A stretch of 64,000 nt of DNA from Asaia bogorensis (GCF_900465345.1 NZ_UEGO01000038.1:92145-156144); one strand, 5' to 3'. Numbered from the stretch's first letter, positions 35,711 to 44,383 are shown. The notes: generated by a model not told the origin, from the letters alone. Program-made: numbers and translations.

Positions 35711-36585
35711 TGAATGCGATCGGCAAACAGGTTGATCCCGTCTGGGGTGAAGCCGATGTGACTTCGGCCAAGGGCGCGGCTGACGAAAATTTTCCTGTCG
35801 GGTCATTGCTGTTTGCCAAGGGCAACAGGGCGCATGTCACGGCCTACTATAATTTCGCACGGGTTATCGACGATATGGTCGATAACGAGCAGCTCTCTTC
35901 CGAAGCCAAGATCGCTCGCTTGCGTGGCATGGAAGAAGTCGTCCGTGGTGAGCGTGAGGCACCCCAGCGGGCAGATGCCCAGACGGCCGTCATTCTGCGC
36001 CGTCATCTGCTTCAGACAAATGTGCCGCTGGAGACAGCCACAGACCTGATCACGGCATTCTGTCAGGATGCTGTGAAGAACCGCTATCAGAATTGGGATG
36101 AGCTGCTCGGTTATTGCCGGTTCTCGGCCAATCCGGTGGGGCGTTTTCTGCTGCTGCTGCATGGTGAGCGCGCGGAAACGCTGCCTTTGTCCGATGCGCT
36201 GTGCAGCGCCCTTCAGGTAATCAATCATCTGCAGGATGTAACGGCAGATCTGAAGACGCTCGATCGCTCCTATCTGCCGCAGGACATGCTGACGGCGGAG
36301 GGTGCCAAGGTGGAGGATGTTCTGCTGGCGCGCAGCAAGCCGGGGCTGCGTCGTGTGTTCGATCATCTGCTGGACGAGGTCGATCATCTCAATCGACAGG
36401 CAGCGGCTCTGCCGGGTCTGGTGCGCGATCGTCGCATGCGGGCTTATTGCGCTGTAGTGGTCACGCTCTCGCATCGTCTCGCTGCACGTCTGCGCCGGGA
36501 AGATCCGGTCGCAGGACGCGTCAAGCTGGGACGTGTTGATGCCCTGCAGGCGCTTTTGCGTGGGGTGCTGGCCCTGATACGCTAG
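35710..36585 (+). CDS. hpnC: Squalene pathway synthase HpnC
   Basis: HpnC converts presqualene diphosphate (made by HpnD) to hydroxysqualene. The 291-residue helical protein of the squalene/phytoene synthase family carries its two Asp-rich motifs: YNFARVIDDMVDNEQ (about 46-60) and VINHLQDVTADLKTLDRSYL (about 170-190). ENFPVGSLLFAKGNRAHV sits at the N-terminus and CRFSANPVGRFLLLLHG near 140. The start at 35710 shares its first base with the hpnB stop; an upstream ATG at 35671 lies inside hpnB. It ends the first half of the hopanoid locus, before a palindrome cluster and two opposed genes. Confidence 0.94.
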   Translation: MNAIGKQVDPVWGEADVTSAKGAADENFPVGSLLFAKGNRAHVTAYYNFARVIDDMVDNEQLSSEAKIARLRGMEEVVRGEREAPQRADAQTAVILRRHLLQTNVPLETATDLITAFCQDAVKNRYQNWDELLGYCRFSANPVGRFLLLLHGERAETLPLSDALCSALQVINHLQDVTADLKTLDRSYLPQDMLTAEGAKVEDVLLARSKPGLRRVFDHLLDEVDHLNRQAAALPGLVRDRRMRAYCAVVVTLSHRLAARLRREDPVAGRVKLGRVDALQALLRGVLALIR

Positions 36586-36717
36586 ACGGTATCATGCCAG
36601 TGCGGCTTGCTGGGGAGTGAGTCGCTCTGGCCTTGCCAGGCAGCGTTGCACATGACGCCTGTCCTTCAAAGGGGACAGGGGTGCAGCTTATGAGGAGGAA
36701 GCCTCTTCTGCGGTGAG

Positions 36718-36830
36718 GCGGGGCTTTGCCCCGCTTCCCGGAAGGGGACTTGCCCCTGCATCCCGGTCTTTCGACCGGGCGCTTCTGGGGCATAATTCCC
36801 TAAACCCTCATGGGGCAGGGCCCGATGAGG
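36718..36830. repeat. Second intergenic palindromic repeat cluster
   Basis: Between hpnC and the convergent aminotransferase gene are GCGGGGC-TTT-GCCCCGC (36718-36734), AGGGG-5-CCCCT (36743-36757) and CCCGGTC-TTTC-GACCGGG (36762-36779). A nested palindrome lies at 36806-36830: CCTCAT/ATGAGG, with GGGC/GCCC inside. The first resembles the GCGGGGC palindrome after pyk. With convergent genes on both sides, these stems could serve as bidirectional transcription barriers. No gene was seen in 36586-36837. Confidence 0.75.
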
Positions 36831-36837
36831 AAACGGA

Positions 36838-38019
36838 TCAGGCCAGAATCTGGTCGAGCGCGGCGCAGAATGCTTCCATGTCCTTCATGGAGCCGACACT
36901 GACGCGCGACATGGTGGGCCAGATGTCCCAGTTACGGCCAATTTCGACCTTCTTGGCGGCGAAGGCCGTCTTCATCTGAGAAGCAGGCTTCTTCCAGTCC
37001 ACGAGGAACATGTTGGCCTGGCTGCCGGGCACGATACGGATATTGCGCTTGGCCAGATGATCGAAGGTCATGCTGCGGGCAGCGATCATTTCATCGCGTC
37101 GCGCCTTGATGGCATCAGCCTGGGTCAGGCTGACAGCGCCAGCGGCGAGGGCCACGATGTTCAGCATGGAGATCATGTTCGGGCCGTCATAGCGCATCAT
37201 GCGCTTGTGCAGGTCCGGACGGGCGAAGGAGAGACCAAGACGCAGGCCGGCCATGGCGAACATCTTGGAGAAGGTGCGCAGAACGATCACGTCCTTGCCC
37301 TGCTTCACCAGAGAAATTGCGCTCGGCGCACCCGAGAAATGGATATAGGCCTCGTCGACAATGATAACGGAGCCAGCAGGCTTGTTATCGGCCAGCCAGG
37401 CGATGTCTTCCAGCGGGGTGACAGTGCCGGTCGGGTTGTTGGGCGAGCAGATGTAATAGGCGCCTGCGTTGGGGTCAGCCTTGAGCATGGCGCGGACATC
37501 GGTGGCATAGCCGTTATGGGCCGAGAGCGGCACGCGCGTCAGCTTGATCTTCATCCAGTCGGCTGTACGCCAGGCAGCTTCATAGGTCGGGTTGGCCGTG
37601 ACCAGTCCACGTTCGGGTGAGCAGAAGGTCACGACCGATCGACAGAGCGGATCGCTTGACCCCGGCCAGGGCAGGATGTGCTCTTCAGAAATGTTCTCGA
37701 CGGAGGAGGCGGTGCGCAGCAGAGTGGAGCGCAGGTGATCGGGCTCATAGCGGTTGCCGAAAGGCACCTGGGCCTGACCGGCGGTAACGGCGGTCGGGAA
37801 CGGGCCGGTCCAGCACTCATTGCTCCCGATGCGGATCATGTCGGGGTGGCCCACAAACGGGTCATCACCCGGTGCCTTGATGGCGGCGAAGGCGGATGAG
37901 CCGAACTGGGTCAGGGCGGCGCTCATGCCGAGCAGGCTTGTCAGGCGGCCAAAATGACGACGTGAATATCCACGTTCGAGCAAATCTTCCTTGGCTTCCT
38001 GAGTGAGGGGCGCGGTCAT
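36838..38019 (-). CDS. PLP-dependent class I/II aminotransferase with a Tat-like signal
   Basis: The protein (393 residues from ATG 38019) starts with SRRHFGRLTSLLGMSAAL and FGSSAFAA, a twin-arginine-type signal (about 17-47), so it is probably exported folded. The mature part is a histidinol-phosphate-aminotransferase-like fold type I enzyme. It shows IRIGSNECWTGPFP, CSPNNPTGTVTPLED (about 193-207), VDEAYIHFSG (PLP-ring Asp, about 227) and the PLP Lys in RTFSKMFAMAGLRLG (about 258). It lies inside the hopanoid locus on the opposite strand, between hpnC and hpnD. Its substrate is unknown. It is not the class III-type HpnO aminotransferase. Confidence 0.83.
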   Translation of the reverse strand: MTAPLTQEAKEDLLERGYSRRHFGRLTSLLGMSAALTQFGSSAFAAIKAPGDDPFVGHPDMIRIGSNECWTGPFPTAVTAGQAQVPFGNRYEPDHLRSTLLRTASSVENISEEHILPWPGSSDPLCRSVVTFCSPERGLVTANPTYEAAWRTADWMKIKLTRVPLSAHNGYATDVRAMLKADPNAGAYYICSPNNPTGTVTPLEDIAWLADNKPAGSVIIVDEAYIHFSGAPSAISLVKQGKDVIVLRTFSKMFAMAGLRLGLSFARPDLHKRMMRYDGPNMISMLNIVALAAGAVSLTQADAIKARRDEMIAARSMTFDHLAKRNIRIVPGSQANMFLVDWKKPASQMKTAFAAKKVEIGRNWDIWPTMSRVSVGSMKDMEAFCAALDQILA

Positions 38020-38111
38020 GAGCGTGTCTCCGGTGGCTTCGATACCGGCAAGGTGACGGCTATTCGTTTCGCTTGTCAAATCATTTTCGACACGGAATTG
38101 CGTCTGGCCTG

Positions 38112-38597
38112 TCAGTATTCGTTCTTTTCCCCCTTGAGAGGGATTGAAGTCGGAAGATTATTGCCGCCCGCGTAGGTGAGGATCAAGATTGTTGGTGTGT
38201 CGCCCGAGACTCCACGATGGGCATCGTTAACGCTTTCCGCAAAAGCCTCGCCCTGATGGAATACATGGCTCGCGCCGCTGGCCTTGTCCTGAATCGTGAG
38301 CTGGCCCTGCAGCACATAGCCTGCATTGGGCACCGGATGAGTGTGCCAGGGCAGAGCCGTGTGGGGCGGTATGGTCAGGCGTATCATGCTCAGCGTTGGC
38401 GCACCGGGGGGATAGGCTGTGTAGGGCTTGCCGTTCCATGAGCGGTCGGCCTTGAGCAGGTGATCGGCGTGGGCCGAGGCTGTTTCCTGCGCATGGGACT
38501 GACCCGCCACGAACAGTGAGGTCGAGACGACGAGAGTGAGACCGAGCATGGCGTGTGCGCTGCGGTGGATAGGTAGTCTGGCGATGGAGAAGGACAT
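38112..38597 (-). CDS. Secreted cupin-domain protein
   Basis: A 161-residue protein with a signal peptide (LGLTLVVSTSLFVAGQSHA, cleavage about 36). A single cupin follows: motif 1 is PWHTHPVPNAGYVLQGQLTI (about 83-102), with the two metal-binding His, and motif 2 is GEAFAESVNDAHRGVSGD. Usual metal-ligand spacing HxH is present; the Glu of the first motif is replaced. It would be a periplasmic metal-dependent isomerase, dioxygenase or binding protein; the substrate is unknown. It lies upstream of the Tat aminotransferase on the same strand (92 bases apart), so the two may be co-transcribed. Confidence 0.82.
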   Translation of the reverse strand: MSFSIARLPIHRSAHAMLGLTLVVSTSLFVAGQSHAQETASAHADHLLKADRSWNGKPYTAYPPGAPTLSMIRLTIPPHTALPWHTHPVPNAGYVLQGQLTIQDKASGASHVFHQGEAFAESVNDAHRGVSGDTPTILILTYAGGNNLPTSIPLKGEKNEY

Positions 38598-38721
38598 GGG
38601 TCAGGGCTCCGGAGGATGGGATAAGTGACGCGAACTGAACGTTTGCCAGACGGCATGGATTTTGCTGTTTGACCTTTTGCAGGTAAAAGGCGCTGCACTT
38701 GGATGATACAGGGATGAAGCG

Positions 38722-39591
38722 GTGAGCGGGTTTCAACAGGAAGCGGTGCTGGGCTGTTCCACGGCCGATCTTGAGCACGTCCGTGCCATTGTAACCCGGG
38801 CTGGCACATCTTTTGCCAAGGGCATGAAGATCCTGCCTGCCGAGAGGCGTTTTGGCATGTTCACGGTCTATGCCTTCTGCCGCGAGGTTGATGACATTGC
38901 CGATGGCGATGTGCAGGTGCCTGATCGTGCCTTGGCCCTGAAGGAATGGCATGCCCGTATTGATCGCCTGTATGAGGGCGAGACGCGCGATGCCCTGGAC
39001 AGGGCCCTGGTTGCGACAATCACCCGCTTTGGTCTGCGCAAGGAAGATTTTGCTGCGGTAATCGATGGCATGGCCATGGATGCTGCAGGCCCGATCGTCG
39101 CCCCCGATGAGGCAACCCTCGACCTTTATTGCGATCGTGTTGCCTCTGCCGTCGGGCGTTTGTCCGTTCGGGTCTTTGGTGATTCATCGCCTGAGGCGGA
39201 TCGCGTGGCGCATCATCTGGGGCGTGCCCTGCAGCTGACGAATATCCTGCGTGATATTCAGGAAGATGCCGATCGCGGTCGCCTTTACCTGCCGCGCGAG
39301 CTGCTCGTGCGTTACAACGTGCCGACCGACCCGCAGGAAGCGGTGTATGCCGTCGGGCTCGACCCGCTGGCCCGTATCCTGGCCGTGCGCGCCAAGGATC
39401 ATTTCCGGGAAGCAACACGCGCGATGAAGCGATGTGATGGTGTCGCCATGCGCCCCGCGCGCATCATGGCTGCCTCTTATCGCCCCATTCTGACAGCCCT
39501 GCTGCGTCGCGGGTGGCGTCATCCGGACCAGCCCGTGAAAATCAGCAAGGCAGCCCGTATCCTGCGCTCCCTCATTGCCTATTATCGCTGA
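38722..39591 (+). CDS. hpnD: Presqualene diphosphate synthase HpnD
   Basis: HpnD condenses two farnesyl diphosphate molecules to presqualene diphosphate. The 289-residue helical protein carries MFTVYAFCREVDDIADGD (first Asp-rich motif, about 49-66) and LGRALQLTNILRDIQEDADR with GRLYLPREL (second motif, about 170-198). RVFGDSSPEADRVAHH lies between them. It starts with GTG at 38722. With HpnC and HpnE it forms the three-step bacterial route to squalene. It begins the second half of the hopanoid locus; hpnE starts three bases after its stop. Confidence 0.94.
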   Translation: MSGFQQEAVLGCSTADLEHVRAIVTRAGTSFAKGMKILPAERRFGMFTVYAFCREVDDIADGDVQVPDRALALKEWHARIDRLYEGETRDALDRALVATITRFGLRKEDFAAVIDGMAMDAAGPIVAPDEATLDLYCDRVASAVGRLSVRVFGDSSPEADRVAHHLGRALQLTNILRDIQEDADRGRLYLPRELLVRYNVPTDPQEAVYAVGLDPLARILAVRAKDHFREATRAMKRCDGVAMRPARIMAASYRPILTALLRRGWRHPDQPVKISKAARILRSLIAYYR

Positions 39592-39594
39592 CCC

Positions 39595-40875
39595 ATGACG
39601 CATGTGCATATCATCGGTGGCGGGCTTGCCGGTCTCTCTGCCGCAGTCGATGTGATCGGTCGTGCCGGCGTGACGGTATACGAGGCGGGGCCAGCCTGTG
39701 GCGGGCGGGCGCGCTCTTATTATGACAAGGCGCTCGATGCGCGTATCGATAATGGCAATCATCTGCTGCTGTCCGCCAACAAGGCGAGTTTTCGGTATCT
39801 CGGGCTGATCGGGGCGGAAAAGACCCTTACCGGACCCCGAGCCCCGATATTCCCGTGGTTTGACCTCGAGGCGGGTCTTGGCTGGACGCTGCGCCTGTCG
39901 CGTGGCCGGTTTCCGTTCTGGGCGCTGTCCAGGGCGCGTCGGGTGCCGGGCATGAAGCTTAGCGAACTGTCCATGCTGGCCCGTATTCTCAAGGCGGGTC
40001 CGGATGAGACGGTCAGTGCCTTCATGGGCACGGGTATGCTGACCCATCGGCTTGTCGAGCCCTTCGCCATTTCGGCCCTGAACACACCTCTGGAGACCGC
40101 CAGCGCATCGCTGCTGGCCGCGATCGTGCGCGAAACGCTCGCTCTTGGTGGCGAGGCCTGTTGCCCCTGGTATCCGGCCGAGGGGCTCTCGGAGAGTTTT
40201 GTTGATCCTGCCATCGCCCATCTGACCCGCCTGCAGGGCGAGGTTCGGTGTGGTACGCGTGTTTCTGGCCTCGACGTGGCACAGGGCCGTGTCACCGCGC
40301 TGCGTATCGGTAGCGAGACGGTAGCACTCGGGCCGGAAGACAAGGTGGTCTTTGCGGCCCCTTCACCCGTCGCACGCACCCTGCTCGGGCCGCATCTGCC
40401 CGGTTTCACAGCGCCCGATGCCTATGAAAGCATCATCAACGTGCATTACCGTCTGCCTGCGCCTGTTCAGGCACGAGGGATGCTGGGCAAGGTCGGTTTC
40501 GTCGGGCTGGTAGGTGGTATTGCGGAGTGGATCTATCTCAAGGGCGAGATACTTTCCGTCACCGTAAGTGCCGCGAATCGCTATGCGACCCATGATAATG
40601 AGGCGCTGATTGCGACGATCTGGTCGGAGATCCGCCAGTCTGTCGGGCCCGTAGTGGCGGGTGGACTACCCGAGGCCGTGCCGCCTGTGCGGCTGGTCTG
40701 TGAGAAGCGGGCGACTTTTGCCGCAACACCGGCGCAGGACCGCATGCGGCCGGTCGCCCGTACTGCACTGGGCAATTTGGCTCTGGCCGGAGACTGGACA
40801 CAGACAGGGTTCCCTTCGACCATTGAAGGGGCGATCCGTTCAGGCGTCGAGGCGATCAGGGTTCTGGATCTCTGA
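39595..40875 (+). CDS. hpnE: Hydroxysqualene dehydroxylase HpnE
   Basis: HpnE is the flavoenzyme that reduces hydroxysqualene to squalene. The 426-residue protein starts HVHIIGGGLAGLSAAVDVIG, with the FAD-binding GxGxxG, followed by a Glu (YEAGPACGGRARSY). It has ARIDNGNHLLLSANKASF (about 44-61) and the C-terminal FAD-binding LALAGDWTQTGFPSTIEGAI (about 395-415), typical of amine-oxidase-like desaturases. It follows hpnD directly and precedes shc by 103 bases. That gap contains a small inverted repeat. Confidence 0.93.
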   Translation: MTHVHIIGGGLAGLSAAVDVIGRAGVTVYEAGPACGGRARSYYDKALDARIDNGNHLLLSANKASFRYLGLIGAEKTLTGPRAPIFPWFDLEAGLGWTLRLSRGRFPFWALSRARRVPGMKLSELSMLARILKAGPDETVSAFMGTGMLTHRLVEPFAISALNTPLETASASLLAAIVRETLALGGEACCPWYPAEGLSESFVDPAIAHLTRLQGEVRCGTRVSGLDVAQGRVTALRIGSETVALGPEDKVVFAAPSPVARTLLGPHLPGFTAPDAYESIINVHYRLPAPVQARGMLGKVGFVGLVGGIAEWIYLKGEILSVTVSAANRYATHDNEALIATIWSEIRQSVGPVVAGGLPEAVPPVRLVCEKRATFAATPAQDRMRPVARTALGNLALAGDWTQTGFPSTIEGAIRSGVEAIRVLDL

Positions 40876-40886
40876 TAACCTGTATG

Positions 40887-40902
40887 CAGACAATGCTGTC
40901 TG
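40887..40902. repeat. Short inverted repeat upstream of shc
   Basis: CAGACA (40887-40892) and TGTCTG (40897-40902) with a 4-base centre lie in the 103-base spacer between hpnE and shc. It may be a small mRNA stem or a protein-binding dyad; it is too short to be confident. Confidence 0.3.
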
Positions 40903-40978
40903 TTGCGCAGAAAACTGTGATACGGGCATCTGTCATATCAACGACACATTCAAGCTGGGAAAAGGACAAGGGCGGACA

Positions 40979-42961
40979 ATGTTGATCTATTCCGACGTTC
41001 TGGAGCGTCACGAAGCCGAAATTCCGGCCGAGGCGGATATGGGCCAGGTGCGTCAGGCTATCGATTCAGCCCATGCCGCTCTGTCAAATCGGCAGAATGA
41101 TGATGGCCACTGGGTGTTCGAGCTGGAAGCCGACGCCACGATCCCGGCTGAATATGTGCTGCTCGAACATTATCTAGATCGTATCGATGATGAGAAGCAG
41201 GCTCGTATCGGCAATTACCTGCGGCGCACTCAGGGCTCACATGGTGGCTGGGCGCTTTATCACGATGGCGGATTTGACCTCTCTGCTTCCGTGAAAGCCT
41301 ATTTTGCCCTCAAGGCGGTTGGTGATGATATCGAGGCGCCGCACATGAAGCGCGCCCGCGAAGCCATTCTCGACCGGGGCGGCGCTGCGCGCGCCAATGT
41401 GTTTACCCGTATCCAGATGGCGCTGTTCGGTGAAGTGCCCTGGCGCGCCACGCCGGTCATGCCGGTCGAGCTGATGCTGATGCCCAAGGCGGCACTCTTC
41501 TCGATGTGGAACATGTCGTACTGGTCGCGCAGCGTGGTGGCGCCCATGCTCGTTCTGCGCACGCTCGAGCCGCGTGCGATCAACCCGCGCAATATCCACA
41601 TCCAGGAGCTTTTCATCACCCCGCCCGAAGAGGTGAAGGACTGGATCCGTGGGCCTTACCGCTCGATCTGGGGGCATGTGTTCAAGAAAGTGGACACCAT
41701 GCTCCGACCGATCGAGCCCCGTTTTCCTGCGGCCTTGCGCAAGAAGGCCATCAAGGTTGCGCTCGACTTTATCGAGCCCCGTCTCGGCGAGGGTGGTCTG
41801 GGCGCAATCTACCCGGCCATGGCCAATGTGGTGATGATGTATCGTGGCATGGGCGTGCCGGATAATGACCCGCGCGTGGAACTGGCCTGGAAGGGTATCC
41901 AGGAATTGCTGGTCAGCAATGGTGACGAGACCTATTGCCAGCCCTGCGTCTCTCCTGTGTGGGATACAGGGCTGTCGGGTCTTGCGCTGGCCGAGGCATC
42001 ATCGGGTCCCGATGCGACACGCCCCAAGGAAACGCGTGAAGCCCTCCGGCGCAGCATGGACTGGCTCCGCAAGCGCCAAATTCTGAACGTCAAGGGTGAC
42101 TGGGCCATCAACTGCCCGGATGTGCGCCCCGGAGGCTGGGCGTTTCAGTACGAAAACGACTATTATCCCGATGTGGATGACACAGCCGTTGTCGGCATGC
42201 TGCTGAACCGCGAGGACCCCGAGGGAAACCAGGAGGCCATCGCACGCGCCCGCGAGTGGATCGTGGGTATGCAGAGCACCAATGGGGGGTGGGGTGCATT
42301 CGACATCGACAATGATCTCGATGCGCTCAACCATATTCCCTTTGCCGATCATGGGGCCCTGCTCGACCCCCCGACAGCGGATGTCTCGGCGCGATGCGTT
42401 TCATTCCTCTGTGAACTGGGTTTCCCGGAAGACCGGCCCGTGATCGAGCGGGGTCTGGCCTATCTGCGTCGCGAGCAGGAACCGGAGGGTTGCTGGTTTG
42501 GCCGCTGGGGCACGAATTACATCTACGGCACATGGTCGACCCTGTGTGCGTTCAATATTGCAGGTGTGCCGCATGACGACCCTGCGGTCGAACGCGCCGT
42601 GGCCTGGCTTGAGAGCGTGCAGCGTGAGGATGGCGGCTGGGGTGAGGATTGCGCCTCATACGAGGGTGCGACACCGGGAGAGTATGACAAGAGCCTGCCG
42701 ACCCAGACAGCCTGGGCCATTCTGGGGCTCATGGCCGTCGGACGTCGTGAGACACCGGCGGTCAAGCGCGGGATTTCCTATCTTGTTGCCCAGCAGAACG
42801 GTCAGGGTGAGTGGGAAGAGCAGCCCTATAATGCGGTTGGTTTCCCCAAGGTGTTCTATCTGCGTTACCACGGGTACAAGCAGTTCTTCCCGCTCATGGC
42901 GCTTTCGCGTTTCCGTAATCTCGGTCTGAGCAATTCAGGCCGCGTCGAGTACGGTTTCTGA
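40979..42961 (+). CDS. shc: Squalene-hopene cyclase
   Basis: Shc (HpnF) cyclises squalene to hopene and diplopterol at the inner membrane. The 660-residue protein has repeated QW motifs along its length (for example QGSHGGWALYHDG and QSTNGGWGAFDIDNDL). It carries the protonating DxDDTA in YYPDVDDTAVVGM near residue 398, CVSPVWDTGLSGLALAEA and GTNYIYGTWSTLCAFN near 510-530. The true start is the ATG at 40979: the frame opens far upstream inside hpnE, but LIYSDVLERHE fits the family N-terminus and GGCGG precedes it. hpnG begins one base after its stop. Confidence 0.97.
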   Translation: MLIYSDVLERHEAEIPAEADMGQVRQAIDSAHAALSNRQNDDGHWVFELEADATIPAEYVLLEHYLDRIDDEKQARIGNYLRRTQGSHGGWALYHDGGFDLSASVKAYFALKAVGDDIEAPHMKRAREAILDRGGAARANVFTRIQMALFGEVPWRATPVMPVELMLMPKAALFSMWNMSYWSRSVVAPMLVLRTLEPRAINPRNIHIQELFITPPEEVKDWIRGPYRSIWGHVFKKVDTMLRPIEPRFPAALRKKAIKVALDFIEPRLGEGGLGAIYPAMANVVMMYRGMGVPDNDPRVELAWKGIQELLVSNGDETYCQPCVSPVWDTGLSGLALAEASSGPDATRPKETREALRRSMDWLRKRQILNVKGDWAINCPDVRPGGWAFQYENDYYPDVDDTAVVGMLLNREDPEGNQEAIARAREWIVGMQSTNGGWGAFDIDNDLDALNHIPFADHGALLDPPTADVSARCVSFLCELGFPEDRPVIERGLAYLRREQEPEGCWFGRWGTNYIYGTWSTLCAFNIAGVPHDDPAVERAVAWLESVQREDGGWGEDCASYEGATPGEYDKSLPTQTAWAILGLMAVGRRETPAVKRGISYLVAQQNGQGEWEEQPYNAVGFPKVFYLRYHGYKQFFPLMALSRFRNLGLSNSGRVEYGF

Positions 42962-42962
42962 C

Positions 42963-43592
42963 ATGCTGGGTGTGTTGGCCGGGTTGGAGGCTGAAGCACG
43001 CCTGATCAGGCCCCATGTGCCGCAGTCACCCGTTGCGCTCAGCGGGGCAACGCGTGATGGCGCTCTGCGCGGGATCGAGCGGCTGCTGGCCGCAGGGGCG
43101 ACGGAATTGCTGTCTTTTGGTTGCGCGGCGGGTCTGGCGCCCGATCTGATGCCGGGAGCGATTATCATCCCGCAATGGGTAATGGTCGACGGGCAGCGCC
43201 TCAGAACTAATTCCGGGCTCTCACGGCAATTTGGCGTAGGGCGAGACGGGGTGCTGCATGGCGGTATCCTGCACAGCGACACGATTGTTGCGACGGCGAC
43301 CGAGAAAAACAGCTACCATGCCCAGACAGGTTGCCTGGCCGTTGATATGGAGAGCGGTCTTGTGGCGCGCACCGGCCTGCCTTTTGCCGTGCTGCGCGTG
43401 ATCTGTGATGACTCCCGGCGTGATCTGCCGCCTGCAGCGCTGGATGTGCTTGATGGAGGGCGTATCTCTCCCATGCGACTGCTCGCCAGTCTGGGCCGAC
43501 AGCCCGGGCAGATACCGGCCTTGATGGCGCTCGGTCGTGACGCGGCGAAAGCACGGCGAGCCATGGCAGGCTTCCTATCCGGCCTATCCTGA
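42963..43592 (+). CDS. hpnG: Hopanoid-associated phosphorylase HpnG
   Basis: HpnG is a nucleoside-phosphorylase-like enzyme that removes adenine from adenosylhopane to give a ribosylhopane. The 209-residue protein shows LGVLAGLEAEARLI at the N-terminus, ELLSFGCAAGLAPDLMPGAI (about 45-64), HGGILHSDTIVATATEK and CLAVDMESGLVARTGLPFA (about 122-140, base-binding Met-Glu-Ser). It then has the CDDSRRDLPPAAL catalytic Asp region. It ends the locus. The radical-SAM partner HpnH, which makes adenosylhopane, is not encoded in the window. Confidence 0.93.
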   Translation: MLGVLAGLEAEARLIRPHVPQSPVALSGATRDGALRGIERLLAAGATELLSFGCAAGLAPDLMPGAIIIPQWVMVDGQRLRTNSGLSRQFGVGRDGVLHGGILHSDTIVATATEKNSYHAQTGCLAVDMESGLVARTGLPFAVLRVICDDSRRDLPPAALDVLDGGRISPMRLLASLGRQPGQIPALMALGRDAAKARRAMAGFLSGLS

Positions 43593-43733
43593 GCAGATTT
43601 CGTCGCCAGACAGTGCGATCTGCATGGAATATTGGATTACTCGCTATGAGTCATCAGGGCCCAAGGTATGGGATGCGCCCCTGCAATAAATAATTATATA
43701 GTTTCCGAGTGTGAAATAAATGGAAACAAACGT

Positions 43734-43789
43734 TAAGGGTGGCGATACCGGGGAAGTTTTGCATCACGCTCCCGGTATCGCCACCCTTA
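43734..43789. repeat. Perfect 19-bp inverted repeat
   Basis: TAAGGGTGGCGATACCGGG (43734-43752) is followed, after an 18-base loop, by its exact reverse complement (43771-43789). The flanks extend the pairing imperfectly (CGT on the left against ACG on the right with a bulge). It lies 140 bases after hpnG in AT-rich non-coding DNA. As RNA it would make a very stable stem. Confidence 0.85.
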
Positions 43790-43816
43790 TGAACGATAAT
43801 ACTATGGCCGAAAATA

Positions 43817-43844
43817 GGCGCTGATTTGTAAAAGCGTCTTTTTT
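43817..43844 (+). terminator. Likely intrinsic terminator downstream of the hopanoid operon
   Basis: GGCGCT (43817-43822) pairs with AGCGTC (43833-43838) over a 10-base loop, with one G-U pair, and is followed by six T (43839-43844). A second T-run follows at 43850. It lies about 225 bases after hpnG and just after the 19-bp inverted repeat. Confidence 0.6.
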
Positions 43845-44383
43845 CCAGGTTTTTTGGTACCGTTTCATTGGCGCGCTTCATCTTGAAGAAATTCAGGATG
43901 TGATAATGTCGGTCAGAAAACAGCGTTCAGACTATTGATGCCTCTGTATCGTCTTTCTCTGCTGCTCAGGGGAAGTTCGAAGATGCGTCTTGGGCGCTAG
44001 CGTTAGCAGGCCAGGCCGATGGTCTCTCTTGGGTCACCTGTTGCATTCTCGACGTTCACCAGGTCTCGTTAGAAGCGGTAATGTTATAGATAACAAATTT
44101 ATGAGATATGGCTGTTTCGTCTGGCCCCCCGTTCGTCACCTGTGCCATGGTTCTCTAATGAAGGGATGATCCGGCGTCCGGGCCGGACATGATCGGGTTG
44201 TCCCGCGGCTGCTGGAACGTCACAGGTCATCCGGGCCTATGACCCAACATGCCGATGAAGGTCAGGCAATGTAATGTCCCTGAGCACCGGCTAAGGCCGA
44301 TTGCTTCTCGGGAAGGCTGTCAAGCGCGTCGAGCAAAACAGTGGGGACAGTTCAGGGCCGCTTTCAAGAGGGAGAAATTCCTG
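43845..44383. other. Non-coding spacer before the iron alcohol dehydrogenase
   Basis: About 540 bases without a supported gene. The first 250 bases are AT-rich, with TTATAGATAACAAATTTATG at 44085-44104 that could hold a promoter -10 element, but no convincing -35 was found. The downstream frame that runs into the dehydrogenase from 44249 has no recognisable N-terminal features, so I treat it as untranslated leader. Confidence 0.45.

Noticed and set aside
36838..38019. Identity of the aminotransferase as HpnO
   Set aside because: HpnO is an acetylornithine-type (class III) aminotransferase; this protein has HisC-like motifs and a Tat signal.
43654..43881. 75-codon minus-strand frame over the 19-bp inverted repeat
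   Set aside because: Its middle is the inverted repeat itself, and no ribosome-binding site or motif was found.
44249..44383. Upstream extension of the iron alcohol dehydrogenase
   Set aside because: The extra 45 residues are not family-like, while the ATG at 44384 has GAGGGAG before it.
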